A DNA stretch of 64,000 bases from Hypericum androsaemum (Eukaryota; Streptophyta; Magnoliopsida; Malpighiales; Hypericaceae): positions 2,649,001 to 2,713,000 of the forward strand of contig OZ023192.1 in NCBI GenBank assembly GCA_963995505.1, written 5' to 3'. The number at the start of each line of letters is the position of its first letter. Position 1 is the stretch's first letter. This document shows positions 11,842 through 22,956 of this stretch, piece after piece. A model generated the notes under the pieces. That model had not been told where the DNA came from and searched no databases. It saw only the letters and a list, made by a program, of their open reading frames with translations. The translations under genes and the position numbers were made by a program.

Positions 11842-12640
11842 AGATCAGGTTCTCTATAGTCTCGAGTTTGACCTGAGACAAGAATAACGACCAGAATACT
11901 ACTGAATTGTAATTTGTTGTATACAATCCGGTAATTTTATTAGATTATGGAGTCTGATAGACTATAAACTAAACTATTCTGGAGAGGAATTTTTTGTTTG
12001 TGTGTTAATCAGTATAAATATTCTATTGGACTTTAGTAGGATTGCATCCTTTTTTATTATGAATACCCATTGATATCTTTGTAATCAAGTATCTTGATCA
12101 TAGTGGAAACTTTTTTTAATCTTGTATCTCGATAATAGTAGAAAATTTTGGTTTGGCAGCATTTTTTTAAGAAAGTGTTTGGCAGTATCCTTGGACATAG
12201 TTTTAAAGAATTGGGTTAACAATTTACCCGGGGCTACTCTTGCTGGGCCTGGTTTTAAAGAATCCTCAAGTGGCTTCCTTCGTGAGCCTATCAACTTCCG
12301 ATCCAAAACCTGGACCATTAGGCCCTTTTTCATGCTAATTCCCCTTCATTGAGCTGGCTAGGGTATTGGTCCTTCCGTAGGCAAAGTAGAAATGAAGATC
12401 GTTAAATAAATTTGTGGATATTAAGCCCATACCACCTAAACCAAGAGTTTATGTGTTATTTATAATTGCAACTACGTAAGAAAATGGAAAGTGAATGTCA
12501 GAAATGAAAATCAATTATAAGTTTGATGTTCTTGTTAAAATAGAATTGAACTATTGAATAAAGTATATTATTTGTATTGAATGATAACTAAATAACGAGA
12601 TTTTTGCATAATTAAATTCTTAACAATTATAATCAAATAT
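11842..12640. other. OMT1 3' region and intergenic
   Basis: Contains the OMT1 3' untranslated region. About 11852-12112 occurs again in inverted orientation at 14117-14360. The rest is AT-rich with no gene. Confidence 0.6.
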
Positions 12641-12959
12641 ACTAATTGGCTTTGGATTGGGTACGGAGTGAAGGAAATCATTCCGAACGGTTTGGAGTGA
12701 AGGGGACCGCGCTGACATGCCCCGTTAAGTGATACCGGCATGCCCCATTATGTGATACTGGCATGCTCCGTTATGTCATATTGCCTAGTGTATTTTCCGT
12801 GTTTGCGACAGTGGCATGTCCCGTTTACGATACTGGCCTGTGTGGCTTTTTCATTTTGTCCCCGTATTTTTATATTTTTGCAAAAAAATCTCTGTGTGCT
12901 TTCACTCCAAACCGTTTGGAATGGGGGCATTCCGTACCCAATTTCACCCCTACTAATTG
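12641..12959. mobile_element. MITE (hAT-like) with 8-bp TSD and internal minisatellite
   Basis: Inverted ends (GGATTGGGTACGGAGTGAAG and CCGTACCCAATTTCACCCC) enclose 12649-12951. They are flanked by the exact direct repeat ACTAATTG at 12641-12648 and 12952-12959. Inside lie four or five units of GGCATGCCCCGTTATGTGATACT type (about 12713-12835), resembling the array at 3.5 kb. Confidence 0.82.
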
Positions 12960-13213
12960 ACTATCAATAGCAAACAAAGCTATATTTTGATAAGTCTAGA
13001 GCTCATACTGTACGGAACCAGCTATGAAAGTGTTCACTCTTTTTACCTTAAACTCTCTCTTCTCAAAGGTTTCTGTCTTTTTTACGTAAATGACACCACA
13101 AAAGTACGTGTCATTTTAATGGACGTAAGTCCGTTGGCACGTTGGCACATCACAAAAGTGTGACTTTGTTTAAAAAATCAATGGAGTTTCGCAATTGGCA
13201 AATTGGCGAACTC

Positions 13214-13221
13214 TATAAATA
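13214..13221 (+). promoter_or_regulatory. TATA box of the broken OMT copy
   Basis: TATAAATA stands 80 bp before the ATG of the OMT fragment at 13294, in the same relative place as in OMT1. It is probably functionless unless the fragment is transcribed. Confidence 0.5.
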
Positions 13222-13293
13222 CTTAATTATTCATCGCTTAGTATTTCATTCATCACACATCTCAAAAAAATTTGAGTCTAAAAATCATTAGGG

Positions 13294-13510
13294 ATGAATA
13301 TTAGTGAGAACGAGATCACAGAGCTGCTTGAGGCTCAAAGCCATGTATTTAACCAAGTGTTTAGCTTCATAAGTTCCATGTCCCTAAAATGCGCACTTCA
13401 GCTTGGGATCCCAGACATAATCCACAAACATGGCAAGCCCATGTTTGGTTCCGAAACCATGAACCTACACCGTTCGACACGGCTCATGGTCTCCCGATTT
13501 TCGAACGTAA
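13294..13510 (+). pseudogene. OMT 5' fragment with internal deletion
   Basis: The frame begins [19 protein letters not shown] and follows OMT1 through [10 protein letters not shown]. It then jumps to the region of OMT2 corresponding to WFRNDD..TPFDTAHGLP in another frame, so about 290 bp of coding sequence is missing. Homology stops near 13510, where an inverted OMT segment begins. Confidence 0.85.
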
Positions 13511-13736
13511 CATGTCAACATGATTTCATAACAAAAATGGGTTAGGATGCAAGAATCACACTACTTAGAAACACCTACAAATAAACATACCAATAAACAC
13601 CTACAAATAAACATGGCAAATAACACCAAGTGTTTACCTCTGTTTCCCTCCATGTCAACATGATTTCATAACAAAAATGGGTTAGGATGCAAGAATCACA
13701 CTACTTAGAAACACCTACAAATAAACATACCAATAA
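13511..13736. repeat. Direct repeat, 86 bp x 2, offset 140 bp
   Basis: The block beginning CATGTCAACATGATTTCATA and ending CATACCAATAA occurs at 13511-13596 and 13651-13736, essentially identical. It was duplicated inside the inverted OMT intron segment. Confidence 0.85.
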
Positions 13737-14116
13737 GTAATTTTTGGTGACAATATAACAAGTAAAAAATTATATATTTAGAAAACAACAAAATTCTACC
13801 TATAAATATAGCAAGTCATATCTATGTCATCTTCTATCGTAAAATTTTCGAAAAGGTTGAGTATATATACCTTTAACATAACAGCATCCGCAGGGGGAAC
13901 AAACTCAAACATGTTACCTCCAACAAATTTCAAGTTCTTAGTATCCTCCAAATCGGCAACTACATGAGGGAGATGAAGCACAGTGCACATTAGATCCGGG
14001 AAGGCATCAGCCAACGCCATGGACATAGCTCCGGTGCCACCACCCACATCAACCAAAGACTTCATCCCCTTGAACAGGCCTTTGGACTTGCCAATGACAT
14101 GATTAAAAAATATTTC
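13511..14116 (-). pseudogene. Inverted OMT fragment (SAM-binding exon plus intron)
   Basis: On the minus strand, about 14090-13874 encodes [20 protein letters not shown] through ADAVMLK, the part of OMT ending at the conserved splice donor. It is followed by OMT intron sequence that also occurs at about 20640-20710. The intron part contains a direct repeat (13511-13596 and 13651-13736). The N-terminal domain and last exon are absent. The orientation is opposite to OMT1 and OMT2. Confidence 0.82.
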
Positions 14117-14360
14117 CACTATGATCAAGATACTTGATTACAAAGATATCAACGGGTATTCATAATAAAAACGATGCAATCCTACTAAAGGCCAATAGAA
14201 TATCCATACTGATTAACACACAAACAAAAAATTTATCTCTAGAATAGTTTAGTTTATAGTCTATCAGACTCCATAATCTAATAAAATTATCTGATTGTAT
14301 ATAACAAATTACAATTCAATAGTATTCTTGTCTCAGGTCAAACTCGAGACTGTAGAGAAC
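14117..14360 (-). repeat. Inverted copy of the OMT1 3' flank
   Basis: Reverse complement of about 11852-12112 with some substitutions, for example CTATCAGACTCCATAATCTA against TAGATTATGGAGTCTGATAG. With the original it forms an inverted repeat of about 250 bp separated by about 2 kb. Confidence 0.85.
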
Positions 14361-14533
14361 CAAAAGTGGAACTAATGAAATATTTTGTATTTCTTTAATA
14401 AGAAAAAATTTAATACTTCTCGATCCTTGAGTTATAATAATCTAAAAGAGTAAATTCAGCCGAGGACGATGGTTAGACTGTTTGTATTTCTTTTGACAAA
14501 GTCGACGGTCGCAACCTCACAATAGACCGAGAA
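14361..14533. other. Spacer
   Basis: Short AT-rich spacer between the inverted OMT copy and a MITE. No feature seen. Confidence 0.5.
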
Positions 14534-15166
14534 CAAGGTTGTCAAAATCAGGATCTCACTGAGGATCGTTTGGGTGTAGAACAATCGTAGATCGGAGGAT
14601 CGTAACACGGATTACAAAATCTCACCAAATAGACAAAATTATAGAAATAACTTAGAAAAATATACTTAATATAAACTTTTATTAATTTAATCATAAGTCA
14701 TAAACACTCATTGTCTCAAACATCATCTAAAAATATAATTTTCTTCAATATATCTAAAAAAAATTAATTCAACAAAGCATTCAAGTCATCTGCTCACCAA
14801 ACCATATCTTTAAAACCCTTATATTTATATTGCACACTATTAAGGTTAGGGTTACACTGATTTAAGCTATCAAAAAAATACCACATATCTTTAAAATAAT
14901 CAGAAAACTTCTAGGAAACACCAAATATGATTTAAAAAAAGAAACAAAAAAAATATTCACTAAATCTCTCACAGGAACAGGGAGAGAATTAGTCGAAAAT
15001 TTTTTTGCGATCTTAATCGCAGATTTTGTAATCTTACGATTATACTCGGCGATCTCACCGATCTGTTCAACATTAAGATATTCGCATGCGATCCAGCACG
15101 GTGGAGCAATGACGACTTGTAAAATCGTGCGATTTTACGATTATAATCGCGGTCCTGAAAACCTTG
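14534..15166. mobile_element. hAT-like MITE with CAAGGTT termini
   Basis: Left end CAAGGTTGTCAAAATCAGGA and right end GGTCCTGAAAACCTTG form terminal inverted repeats, and several GATCGTAAnATCGnnA-type blocks pair inside. Flanking 8-mers ACCGAGAA and GCCGAGAG match at six of eight positions. No coding sequence. Confidence 0.65.
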
Positions 15167-15235
15167 GCCGAGAGGGGGCCGTGCGATTTTATGATTATAA
15201 TCGCGGTCCTGAAAATCTTGACCGAGAGGGGACCT
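15126..15235. repeat. Tandem duplication, 54 bp x 2, at the MITE right end
   Basis: The block GTGCGATTTTACGATTATAA...CCGAGAGGGG occurs at 15126-15179 and again at 15180-15235 with a few substitutions. It duplicates the MITE terminus together with its flank. Confidence 0.8.
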
Positions 15236-15268
15236 TCCACTAAGTATGATGTATTTGGCCATTATCTT

Positions 15269-15576
15269 TGTCAAATATCCATACAATTCCATCGGTGGAC
15301 TCCAATTTCAACAGCCTTGACTTTGTCAGCAACTCACCAACCAACTCTTCCACATTACGGGGGTGTACCAGGCCACCTCTCCACGTTTCCTCTCATGATC
15401 TGCGATTTGGATTTTTTGATCCACTTGCCCATACACTAGGAGTTAGATCAACGTGTAAACATGCAAATAGCTAGTTAGTTATTATCCTGTTACAATTAGT
15501 AATATATACACGTAATCAATCGTTGTAAATACTTAATGAGAATCTCATATTATCCTCTCAATTATCGACTTTCTCA
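15269..15576 (+). mobile_element. LTR of a TRIM-type retroelement, plus orientation
   Basis: This 308-bp block starts TGTCAAATATCC and ends GACTTTCTCA. It is immediately followed by TAGTATCAGAGCC, a near-perfect primer-binding site for initiator tRNA-Met. The same LTR occurs twice in minus orientation at 17524-17831 and 16837-17131. Confidence 0.85.
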
Positions 15577-16836
15577 TAGTATCAGAGCCAGGTTCAAATC
15601 TAATGGGTTACTTCAAGTTCACGACAACGCCTTCACCAAAGCTCTCTCTGCCAAGCGGCTGAAGTTCTTGTTCACCAATTTGGACATGCTCGACATTTTC
15701 TCTCCTCGCATTCCAAATATCCCTCAAGTCGCGGACACTTCTCAACAGCCGCTAGCTCCTCAGCAACCTTCCCAAGCAACGCCAGCACATCTCCACAAAT
15801 CTCTCGCACGTAACCATCTCTTCACCAGTTACAATTCGGCATCTTTGATCCAGGAGACCATGAAGCCCACGTAACAATCTTCATTAGAATGATGAAGTTG
15901 GTTTAACGTGGGAACTGAAGCCTAGCTAATTAGTTTTATAGCTGTCATATAAATATGTACATGTGTTCATCATTCTTGAATCAATTAAAAAAAAGGCAAG
16001 AACATTTCTGTTCACTTGCATTCGTTAAACTTTCACCAAATTTTATCATGATATCAGAGCCATCTAGGTACATCAACACATAGGGTTCTTCTTCTTCGTG
16101 ACCAAGAGCCAAGTCGATCCGAAAGCGGCTATGGCTGTCACTAATCCTTATGATGAATCGCTCTCCAATCATCTCTCTCAGCTTCAATTATCCTCGGAGC
16201 AGTGTTACAATCTAATGGCGTTACTTCAAGCGTCCAATCATCTCTCTCAGCTTTGAAGTATCCTCGGAGCATTGTTCCATTTTAATGGCATTATTTCAAG
16301 CATCCAATCATCTCTCTCAGCTTCGATTGTCCTCGGAGTAGTGTTTCAATCTAATGGCATTATTTCAAGCGTCTTCAAATTCTCATGTCCAAGTTGGGAA
16401 TTTTTGATATCCATTCACCTCGACTTCCAACTTGCGGGGGGTGTCGAAGTCCCTTCTGATGGCCACGTCTACACCAACTGCTAAGACTCTCTCCACGATC
16501 AATTGCCAGCTACTACCACTGACTTGCTTCTCAATCTACGATTTGGCACGTTCCAAGGAGAAGATTACGGCTCCACCATAGCAGTTTCCTAATTGACTTA
16601 TTCATCTTAGTAGTGCTCCCTGATTTATAGCTAGTTAGTTTCTCTTTCTGCAATATATAATGTAACAGTATTGGTACCCAGAATGAGAAGGATATTTCCA
16701 TTTCCTCTCCAAATATTATCTTCCTTTACTTTATCTCAGCAAGTACGTTCATTTTACTTGCATCACTTTAACTTTATCTTCCTTTACTTTAACTCTATTC
16801 TTCATTTACTTTATCCTCTCAATTGTCCGGTTACAA
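15577..16836 (+). mobile_element. Degenerate internal region(s) of TRIM/Copia-like element
   Basis: A second TGATATCAGAGCC primer site lies at about 16048. A run of about 69-bp tandem units (TCCTCGGAGC at 16191, 16261 and 16330) and a polypurine-like GCGGGGGGTGT at about 16435 follow. This order (primer site, 69-bp repeats, purine tract) matches the inside of the minus-strand TRIM next door, so at least one related element lies here. Its LTR pair cannot be delimited. No gag-pol frame survives. Confidence 0.55.
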
Positions 16837-17831
16837 TTGAGAGGATAATATGAGATTCTCATTAAGTATTTACAACGATTGATTACATATATATACTACT
16901 AATTGTAAAAGGATAATAACTAACTAGCTACTTGCATGTTTACACGTTGATCTAACTCCTAGTGTATGGGCAAGTGGATCAAAAGATCTAAATCGCAGAT
17001 CATGGGAGGAAAAACGTGGAGAGGTGGCCTGGTACACCCCCGTAATGTGGAAGAGTTGGTTGGTGAGTTGCTAACGAAGTCAAGGCTGTTGAAATTGGAG
17101 TCCACCGATGGAAATGTAGGGATATTTGACACACCCCCGCAAGTCGGAAGTCGAGGAGATTGTATATCGAGAATTCTGAACTTGGACATGAGAAATTGAA
17201 GACGCTTGAAGGAATGCCATTAGATTAAAATACTGCTCTGAGGACAATCGAAGCTGAGATAGATAATTGGACGCTTGAAGTAACGCCATGAGATTGAAAT
17301 ACTGCACCGAGGATAATCGAAGCTGAAAGAGATAATTGGACGCTTGAAGTAACGCCATTAGATTAAAATACTACTCCGAGGATAATCGAAGCTGAGAGAG
17401 ATGATTGGAGATTGATACATAAGAGGATCCGTGACGGCCATGGCTGCTATTGATCAACCAAGCTTGTAGTCACGGAAGGAATGGAACTCTAGGCTTTGAT
17501 TTGCCTAGATGGCTCTGATACCATGAGAAAGTCGATGATTGAGAGGATAATATGAGATTTTCATTAAGTATTTACAACGATTGATTACATATATATACTA
17601 CTAATTGTAACAGGACAATAACTAACTAGCTACTTGCATGTTTACACGTTGATCTAACTCCTAGTGTATGGGCAAGTGGATTAAAAGATCCAAATCGCAG
17701 ATTATGGGAGGAAACGTGGAGAGGTGACCTAGTACACCCCCGTAATGTGGAAGAGTTGGTTGATGAGTTGCTGACGAAGTCAAGGCTGTTGAAATTGGAG
17801 TCCACCGATAGAATTGTAGGGATATTTGACA
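16837..17831 (-). mobile_element. TRIM (terminal-repeat retrotransposon in miniature)
   Basis: The 5' LTR is 17831-17524 and the 3' LTR is 17131-16837, the latter lacking about 16 bp at its end. Between them, on the minus strand, come TGGTATCAGAGCC (primer-binding site), about 390 bp with a 69-bp unit repeated three times (GACGCTTGAAG at 17201, 17270 and 17339), and the polypurine tract GCGGGGGTG. No coding capacity. At its broken end a palindrome (about 16811-16847, TTATCCTCTCAATTG and its complement) marks the junction. Confidence 0.85.
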
Positions 17832-17895
17832 ATCTTTATATCCTAGGGGCGGTTTGCCCCTCCTTTCCACAAAAAAAAGATTGTTTGCCAAAGCC

Positions 17896-18390
17896 ACCTG
17901 ATCTAGGGGTGACCATCAATTCAATTCGGATTCAATTCAATTTGGTTTATTGATTCGATTTGGATTTAAATCAACTCATATGAATCTGAATTTATTATTG
18001 GATATTTTGAATCTACATCCATATATCATAAATTCGACAATTCGTCTAATTATTTCGTCCAATTATGTATTAAAATAATAGAAAAAGAAGTATGACCAAA
18101 TTTGTAAAGAGGGAGAAAACGGGGATGAATTGAAATTTCTCTTCCTCTCCACAAACCTGGATTCCGCGCTAGAAGCAAATTAGAATAAGCAGATTTTGTG
18201 TATATAAAAGGCAACAATGACTTGCTGCTCGGATCTCGCATTGCTTATTCTTAATACATGGAGCCTCACGATAACTAGCACCTAAGGCCCTCGCCCATAG
18301 AAAACAAATTTGAATTCTGTCAAATTTAACTATAATTTGATAGTCTATAATTCGTATCGTATTCAATTTGTGGTCACTCCTAACCTAATC
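17896..18390. mobile_element. hAT-like MITE, TAGGGGTGACC termini, 8-bp TSD
   Basis: The element 17904-18382 has ends TAGGGGTGACC and GTGGTCACTCCTA. Flanks are ACCTGATC (17896-17903) and ACCTAATC (18383-18390), one mismatch. The interior is rich in ATTCAATTCG-type blocks. Relatives lie at 29.7, 34.5 and 48.6 kb. Confidence 0.83.
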
Positions 18391-18619
18391 ATTGACGATG
18401 GGTCCTCAGCGTGACTTTGAGTGGTTGAGATTCACCGTAGATATCATATACAACATGGGGATGAGAGTCGGGCACTTGAGCTTTGCCGAGATGGCCTTCG
18501 TCTCTGCGGTCAACTGGGGCTTCGTCCCATCGAGGCCAGAGTTTTTGGGTAGTTGGAGATGGGGCTATGTGGTTTTCTCCGTTGGAGATGGAACTTCCAA
18601 AGAGGCCCACCCCGAGAGG

Positions 18620-18860
18620 GAGTGGTGAGTTGGTGACCCAGCCCAGCTCGATGTGATCTAGCCCAACTCGACGTGGCCCAGGCCAAGGTGACACAACCCA
18701 ACTAGAGGTGACCCAGCCCAGCCCACGAGCCACAACCCAGCCCGTAAGAGAGACAAGTCTGAGAACAAGCCCAGCCCAGCAAGAGAACGAGATCCGACCC
18801 AGCCAACAGTGGACCGGCCCAGCCCAAGGTGTCCCAGCCCGCGAGGGAGAGGTGATCCAA
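18620..18860. repeat. CCCAGCCCA-rich degenerate repeat
   Basis: Irregular repeats of GGTGACCCAGCCCAGCC type. A second patch of the same composition lies at 21740-21880, so the two patches bracket OMT2. Confidence 0.7.
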
Positions 18861-19541
18861 TGTGATAAATGTGTTGGGTAAAAATTACGTCACTATTTTA
18901 GTAAAATAGGAAATGAAAATTTGTGAAATAAAAAAAAGGGAGATAATTGTAACGACACACTTATCACAAGATTCTAACTTATCAAAAAATAAATGCAACG
19001 ACAAAATTATACAGGATGCAGTCATTTTATATATAATTTGTAATTTTGTATAGGACAATAGCCACTAACTGGTGAGTCCCGTATTAATCGTCATACTTTG
19101 ACTATTCCGCCAAAAATAGATGGAAGTTACTTATATGCGTCACTTTAAAAAATGTGTCTATCCGGACTTCCATCTATATCTTTTTAGTCCTACCATGATA
19201 TATAAAATATATTCAGATTATTGGGCCTATTTTAAGGATAATTATAATTATAAGATTTGAATTCAAGACTTCTTAAAAGAAATTAAGTTCTTTACTATTA
19301 AGTCCAACTCTCACTTATTTAATTTGTAAAAATGAATTTTTTAAACCTAATTACAATTGACAGGGTTTACACGTAGCATAGATTAAATCCCGAATTTCTA
19401 TCAATTTATGCTATGTCTTATGCCATTATATCAAATAATTTTTGATACAAATTAATAAAAGTTGAAGACTAAAAATAATATAAATTTCATCACACATCTC
19501 AGAGGAACTAAAAAGAGTCATGAGTCTAAAAATTAGTAAGG
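18861..19541. other. OMT2 upstream region; holds empty insertion sites
   Basis: The stretch 18880-19540 is paralogous to the region before the OMT fragment at 59274. At about 19022-19060 it has ATTTTATATATAATTTGTAATTTTG uninterrupted. The 54-57 kb copy carries two MULE insertions at precisely these bases. Confidence 0.75.
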
Positions 19542-21077
19542 ATGAATACTCATGAGCAAGGTGGGAACGACGAGTTCACAGAGTTACTTGAGGCTCAAAC
19601 CCATGTATGGAACCAACTGCTTAGCTTCATAAACTCCATGTCCCTCAAATGCGCAGTTCGGCTTGGGATCCCAGACATTATCCACAAACAAGGCGAGCCC
19701 ATGTCTCCTTCCCAACTCGCCACTGCCCTAGCCATCCACCCTTCCAAAGCCCCTCGCGTCCACCGCCTCATGCGCTTCCTAGTTCACTCCGGCTTCTTTA
19801 AACACGAAAACCTCGTCGACACGAAGGAAGAAGACGGCCATGGCTCCGAAGAAGGGTACGTCCTAACGGGGGCTTCTAGACTTCTATTGAAAGATAACCC
19901 TTTAAGTGCAGCACCTAATGTGCTCTCCATGCTCGACCCGACTATGTTTGAGTTGTGGCATCACCTTCACCGCTGGTTCCGGAACGACGATCTTACGCCA
20001 TTCGACACGGCTCATGGCCTCCCGATGTTCGAGTTTTTCGGTCGGGAGCCGAGGGTTGGCAACTTGTTTAACGAAGCAATGGCTAGTGATTCCCGATTGG
20101 TGTCGCACGTACTCGTTAACAAGTGCAGAGGCTTGTTCGAGGGGATGAAGTCTTTGGTTGATGTGGGTGGTGGCACCGGAACTATGGCCATGGCGTTGGC
20201 CGGTGCGTTCCCGGATCTAACGTGTACTGTGCTCGATCTTCCTCATGTAGTTGCCGGTTTGGAGGATACTAAGAACTTGAAATTTGTTGGAGGTGACATG
20301 TTTGAGTGTGTTCCTCCTGCGGATGCTGTTATGTTGAAGGTAAAATATACTCAATCTAGTTGAAAATTTTACGATGTTTTTTTAAGGTTTATTTTTATAC
20401 TATGATTACAATTCTCAGGGTTTGAATTTCCATAAATTTGTATACTTTTTATGTCGTTAGGCTAAATGTTCTCTGGCGAAAATTTTACGATGTTGATGGT
20501 ACGGACACTTGTTATTTTCACGATTTCACCATTTGTCTATATAAATTACTTTCTCTATTTTAGATTGTAACTAATAAATTTTGGCGGGTTCATAGTTTGT
20601 CACTTGGTAGTTTTTCACTATCAAAAATTTTATTTCATATTGGTATGCTTATTTATAGGTGTTTCTAAGTAGTGTAACTCTTGAATCCTAATCCATTTCG
20701 TGATGAAAACATTGCTCATTTTCTTATAATAGAAATTGATTTACTGAATATATGGTTTCTCTGTTGATAATCTCAACCAGTGGATTCTACATGATTGGGA
20801 CGACGAAGAGTGCGTAAAGTTACTCGAGCACTGCAAAGAATCGGTAAAGGACAACGAGAGAGGAAAGGTGATCGTGATAGACATGGTGTTGGACAACAAC
20901 AACAGTGACAAGCAAGCTGAAACACAACTCGCCTTTGACTTGCATGTGATGAGTCTACTCCCCGGCCGAGAGAGAACCGAGAAAGAATGGGCTAAACTTG
21001 TTGATGATGCCAACTACAGCCAATATAAAATAAGTAACATCTTGGGTCTCAAATCTGTTATTGAGTTATTTCCTTAG
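19542..21077 (+). CDS. Plant SAM-dependent O-methyltransferase (OMT2), intact
   Basis: Two exons, 19542-20339 and 20781-21077, with GT-AG borders, give 365 codons (364 aa), normal for class II plant OMTs. The N-terminal dimerisation helix (ELLEAQTHVWNQLLSFINSM), the SAM-binding loop [35 protein letters not shown], the catalytic-base motif LHDWDDEE and RTEKEWAKL are all present. It lacks the extra intron of OMT1: codons for VLTGASRLLL are continuous. The single intron at the LK|W position is the ancestral one. Predicted to methylate a small hydroxylated metabolite in the cytosol; substrate unknown. It probably arose by tandem duplication with OMT1 and OMT3. Confidence 0.94.
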
Positions 21078-21739
21078 GATTTGTTAGAAGTTGCCTTTTT
21101 GAAGGCCCGAATCTGTCACGAAAGGCCAAGAGATATAGCGAAAAATCAAGACAAAGCGACCTGAGGCCTTGGTGTTTGTACAATTCTACTTGTTATAATT
21201 TGGGATGCTTTTAAGGTCATCATCTTCTCTCAAGATGCTGGTTTCTCATTATCATGCTTGTAATATAAGTTTCCTTGCGAAGTAACAAGCCAAAAGGTTG
21301 ATCGTATGTATTATTAATTTTGCGATTCTAACATCAAGTTAGGTTTTCGTAACGGTGAACTCTTTCCCAACCATATATTTTTCCCTTTGGGCTTTTGACG
21401 AGGCCAGCAGTCACAATCCCATTTAGACATGGCAAGGAGAATACCATAATAAATAGGTTGTATATACCATGGCGATTAATAATATTTACCTTAAAAAATA
21501 GTTTTCATTATCTTCGATGTTGAATTTTCAGTCACTAAATGATGAGTCCCACCAACTCACAAGATATAATTTTTTTCAAGTGTCAATTTTTGTGATGATA
21601 TTATCTTCGTTCGAATTTAAATTATTCGACCTAGTAAATACTTTTATATAATCTGAAAAAATTGAGTTAAGGTAAAATTTTGAAAAAATAATTTTAAATA
21701 GTTTGGCCACCAAGATAATAGAACCTTAAACTTGTTTGA
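21078..21739. other. OMT2 3' region
   Basis: 3' untranslated region and AT-rich intergenic sequence. No gene recognised. Confidence 0.5.
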
Positions 21740-21880
21740 ATTCGAGTTAACCCAGTCCAGCCCAAAATGACCCAGACCAGGTCCGCCCGGATGACCCAAC
21801 CCAAGGTGACCCAGCCCAGCCAAAACCAAGGTGACCCAATCCAGTCCAGTCCAATGTGACTCAGCCCAGCCTAGTCGATC
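21740..21880. repeat. CCCAGCCCA-rich degenerate repeat, second patch
   Basis: Repeats of AAGGTGACCCAGCCCAGCC and ATGACCCAACCC type, like those at 18.62-18.86 kb on the other side of OMT2. Confidence 0.7.
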
Positions 21881-21909
21881 AACCAAAGATAATTTATTTT
21901 AAAACATTT

Positions 21910-22956
21910 GGGAAAAGTTTGTTAGTATCTCGTAGTTTCACGTTTTCAGAATTTAGTTCATGTGATTTCAAATTGGAAGCTCAGTCTCCTGTAATTTACA
22001 CACTTTTTCATGGACAGATCCAGGGCAGCTATCCGCCCAAACGGTCTTGAAACAACGCTGTTTTGGACCTGACGTAGTGTACACGTAGCCACCTAGCGGG
22101 ATTAGTTATTGATGACGTGCAATCTGGCAAATTACCAAAATAATCCTAATTATTTTAATACTTTTCAAAAAAATCTCCAAATTGACCAAACCCAATTCCA
22201 CTGCTCCATCTTCAACCTTCTCCCCTTCTAAAAACCCAAACTCAGACCGCAACAAACGATGACCACCGCTTCTCTCTCTGCCTCCCCTTTTCCTTCTCCT
22301 AATTCAATGTTAAATCAATCCACGAATTAACCAAACCCAATTCCAAAAAAAAAAACACAACTTTAAACAAAAAACCATACACAAAGTAGGACACGTGGTT
22401 GCGGGAGGCGAACGAATTCCAGGAGGAAAGATCTGAGGTGGCCCCAGTAACGGAGGAGGCCCAGGCACCGCGGCTCCGCCCCCTTGGAGATCTCGCCTGT
22501 GGTTATTTTCAGCCTCCGATTCTTCTCTTTCTCCATGGCACGTAATTAACTATGGTGACAGGGGAGATTAGAATGGGATTAATTGGTCTTGGTTTGTTGG
22601 AGTCTGAGTTTGGGTTTTTTTGGAGAGGGTAAGGTTGAAGATGAGGTGGATTTTTTTGAAAAAATATAAATAAATTTGGGATTATTTAGGTAATTAGCCA
22701 CATTATATGTCAACAGTAACTAATCTCATTCGGTGGCATACACATACACGTCGTGTCCAAGATGGTGTTATTTCAAGATTGTTTGGGCGGGCAACTGCCT
22801 TGAACTTGTCAGCGAAAAATTGTGTAAACTACATGAGACTGAATTCCTAATTTGAAATCACGTAGAACTGAATTTTTAATTTGAAACTACATGGATTAAA
22901 TTTTGAAAATGTGAAATCATAACGTACTAACACAGACTTTTTCCTAAAAATTTCCC
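21910..22956. mobile_element. Non-autonomous MULE-type element with about 250-bp TIRs
   Basis: Left (GTTAGTATCTCGTAGTTTCA, GATTTCAAATTGGAAGCTCAG, CCGCCCAAACGGTCTTGAAA) and right (TTTCAAGATTGTTTGGGCGG, TAATTTGAAATCACGTAG, CATAACGTACTAAC) parts are long imperfect inverted repeats. The ends are GGGAAA and TTTCCC. Flanking 9-mers match only five of nine, so the duplication is eroded or the ends are slightly off. It lies directly upstream of the MTK1 promoter. Confidence 0.75.
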
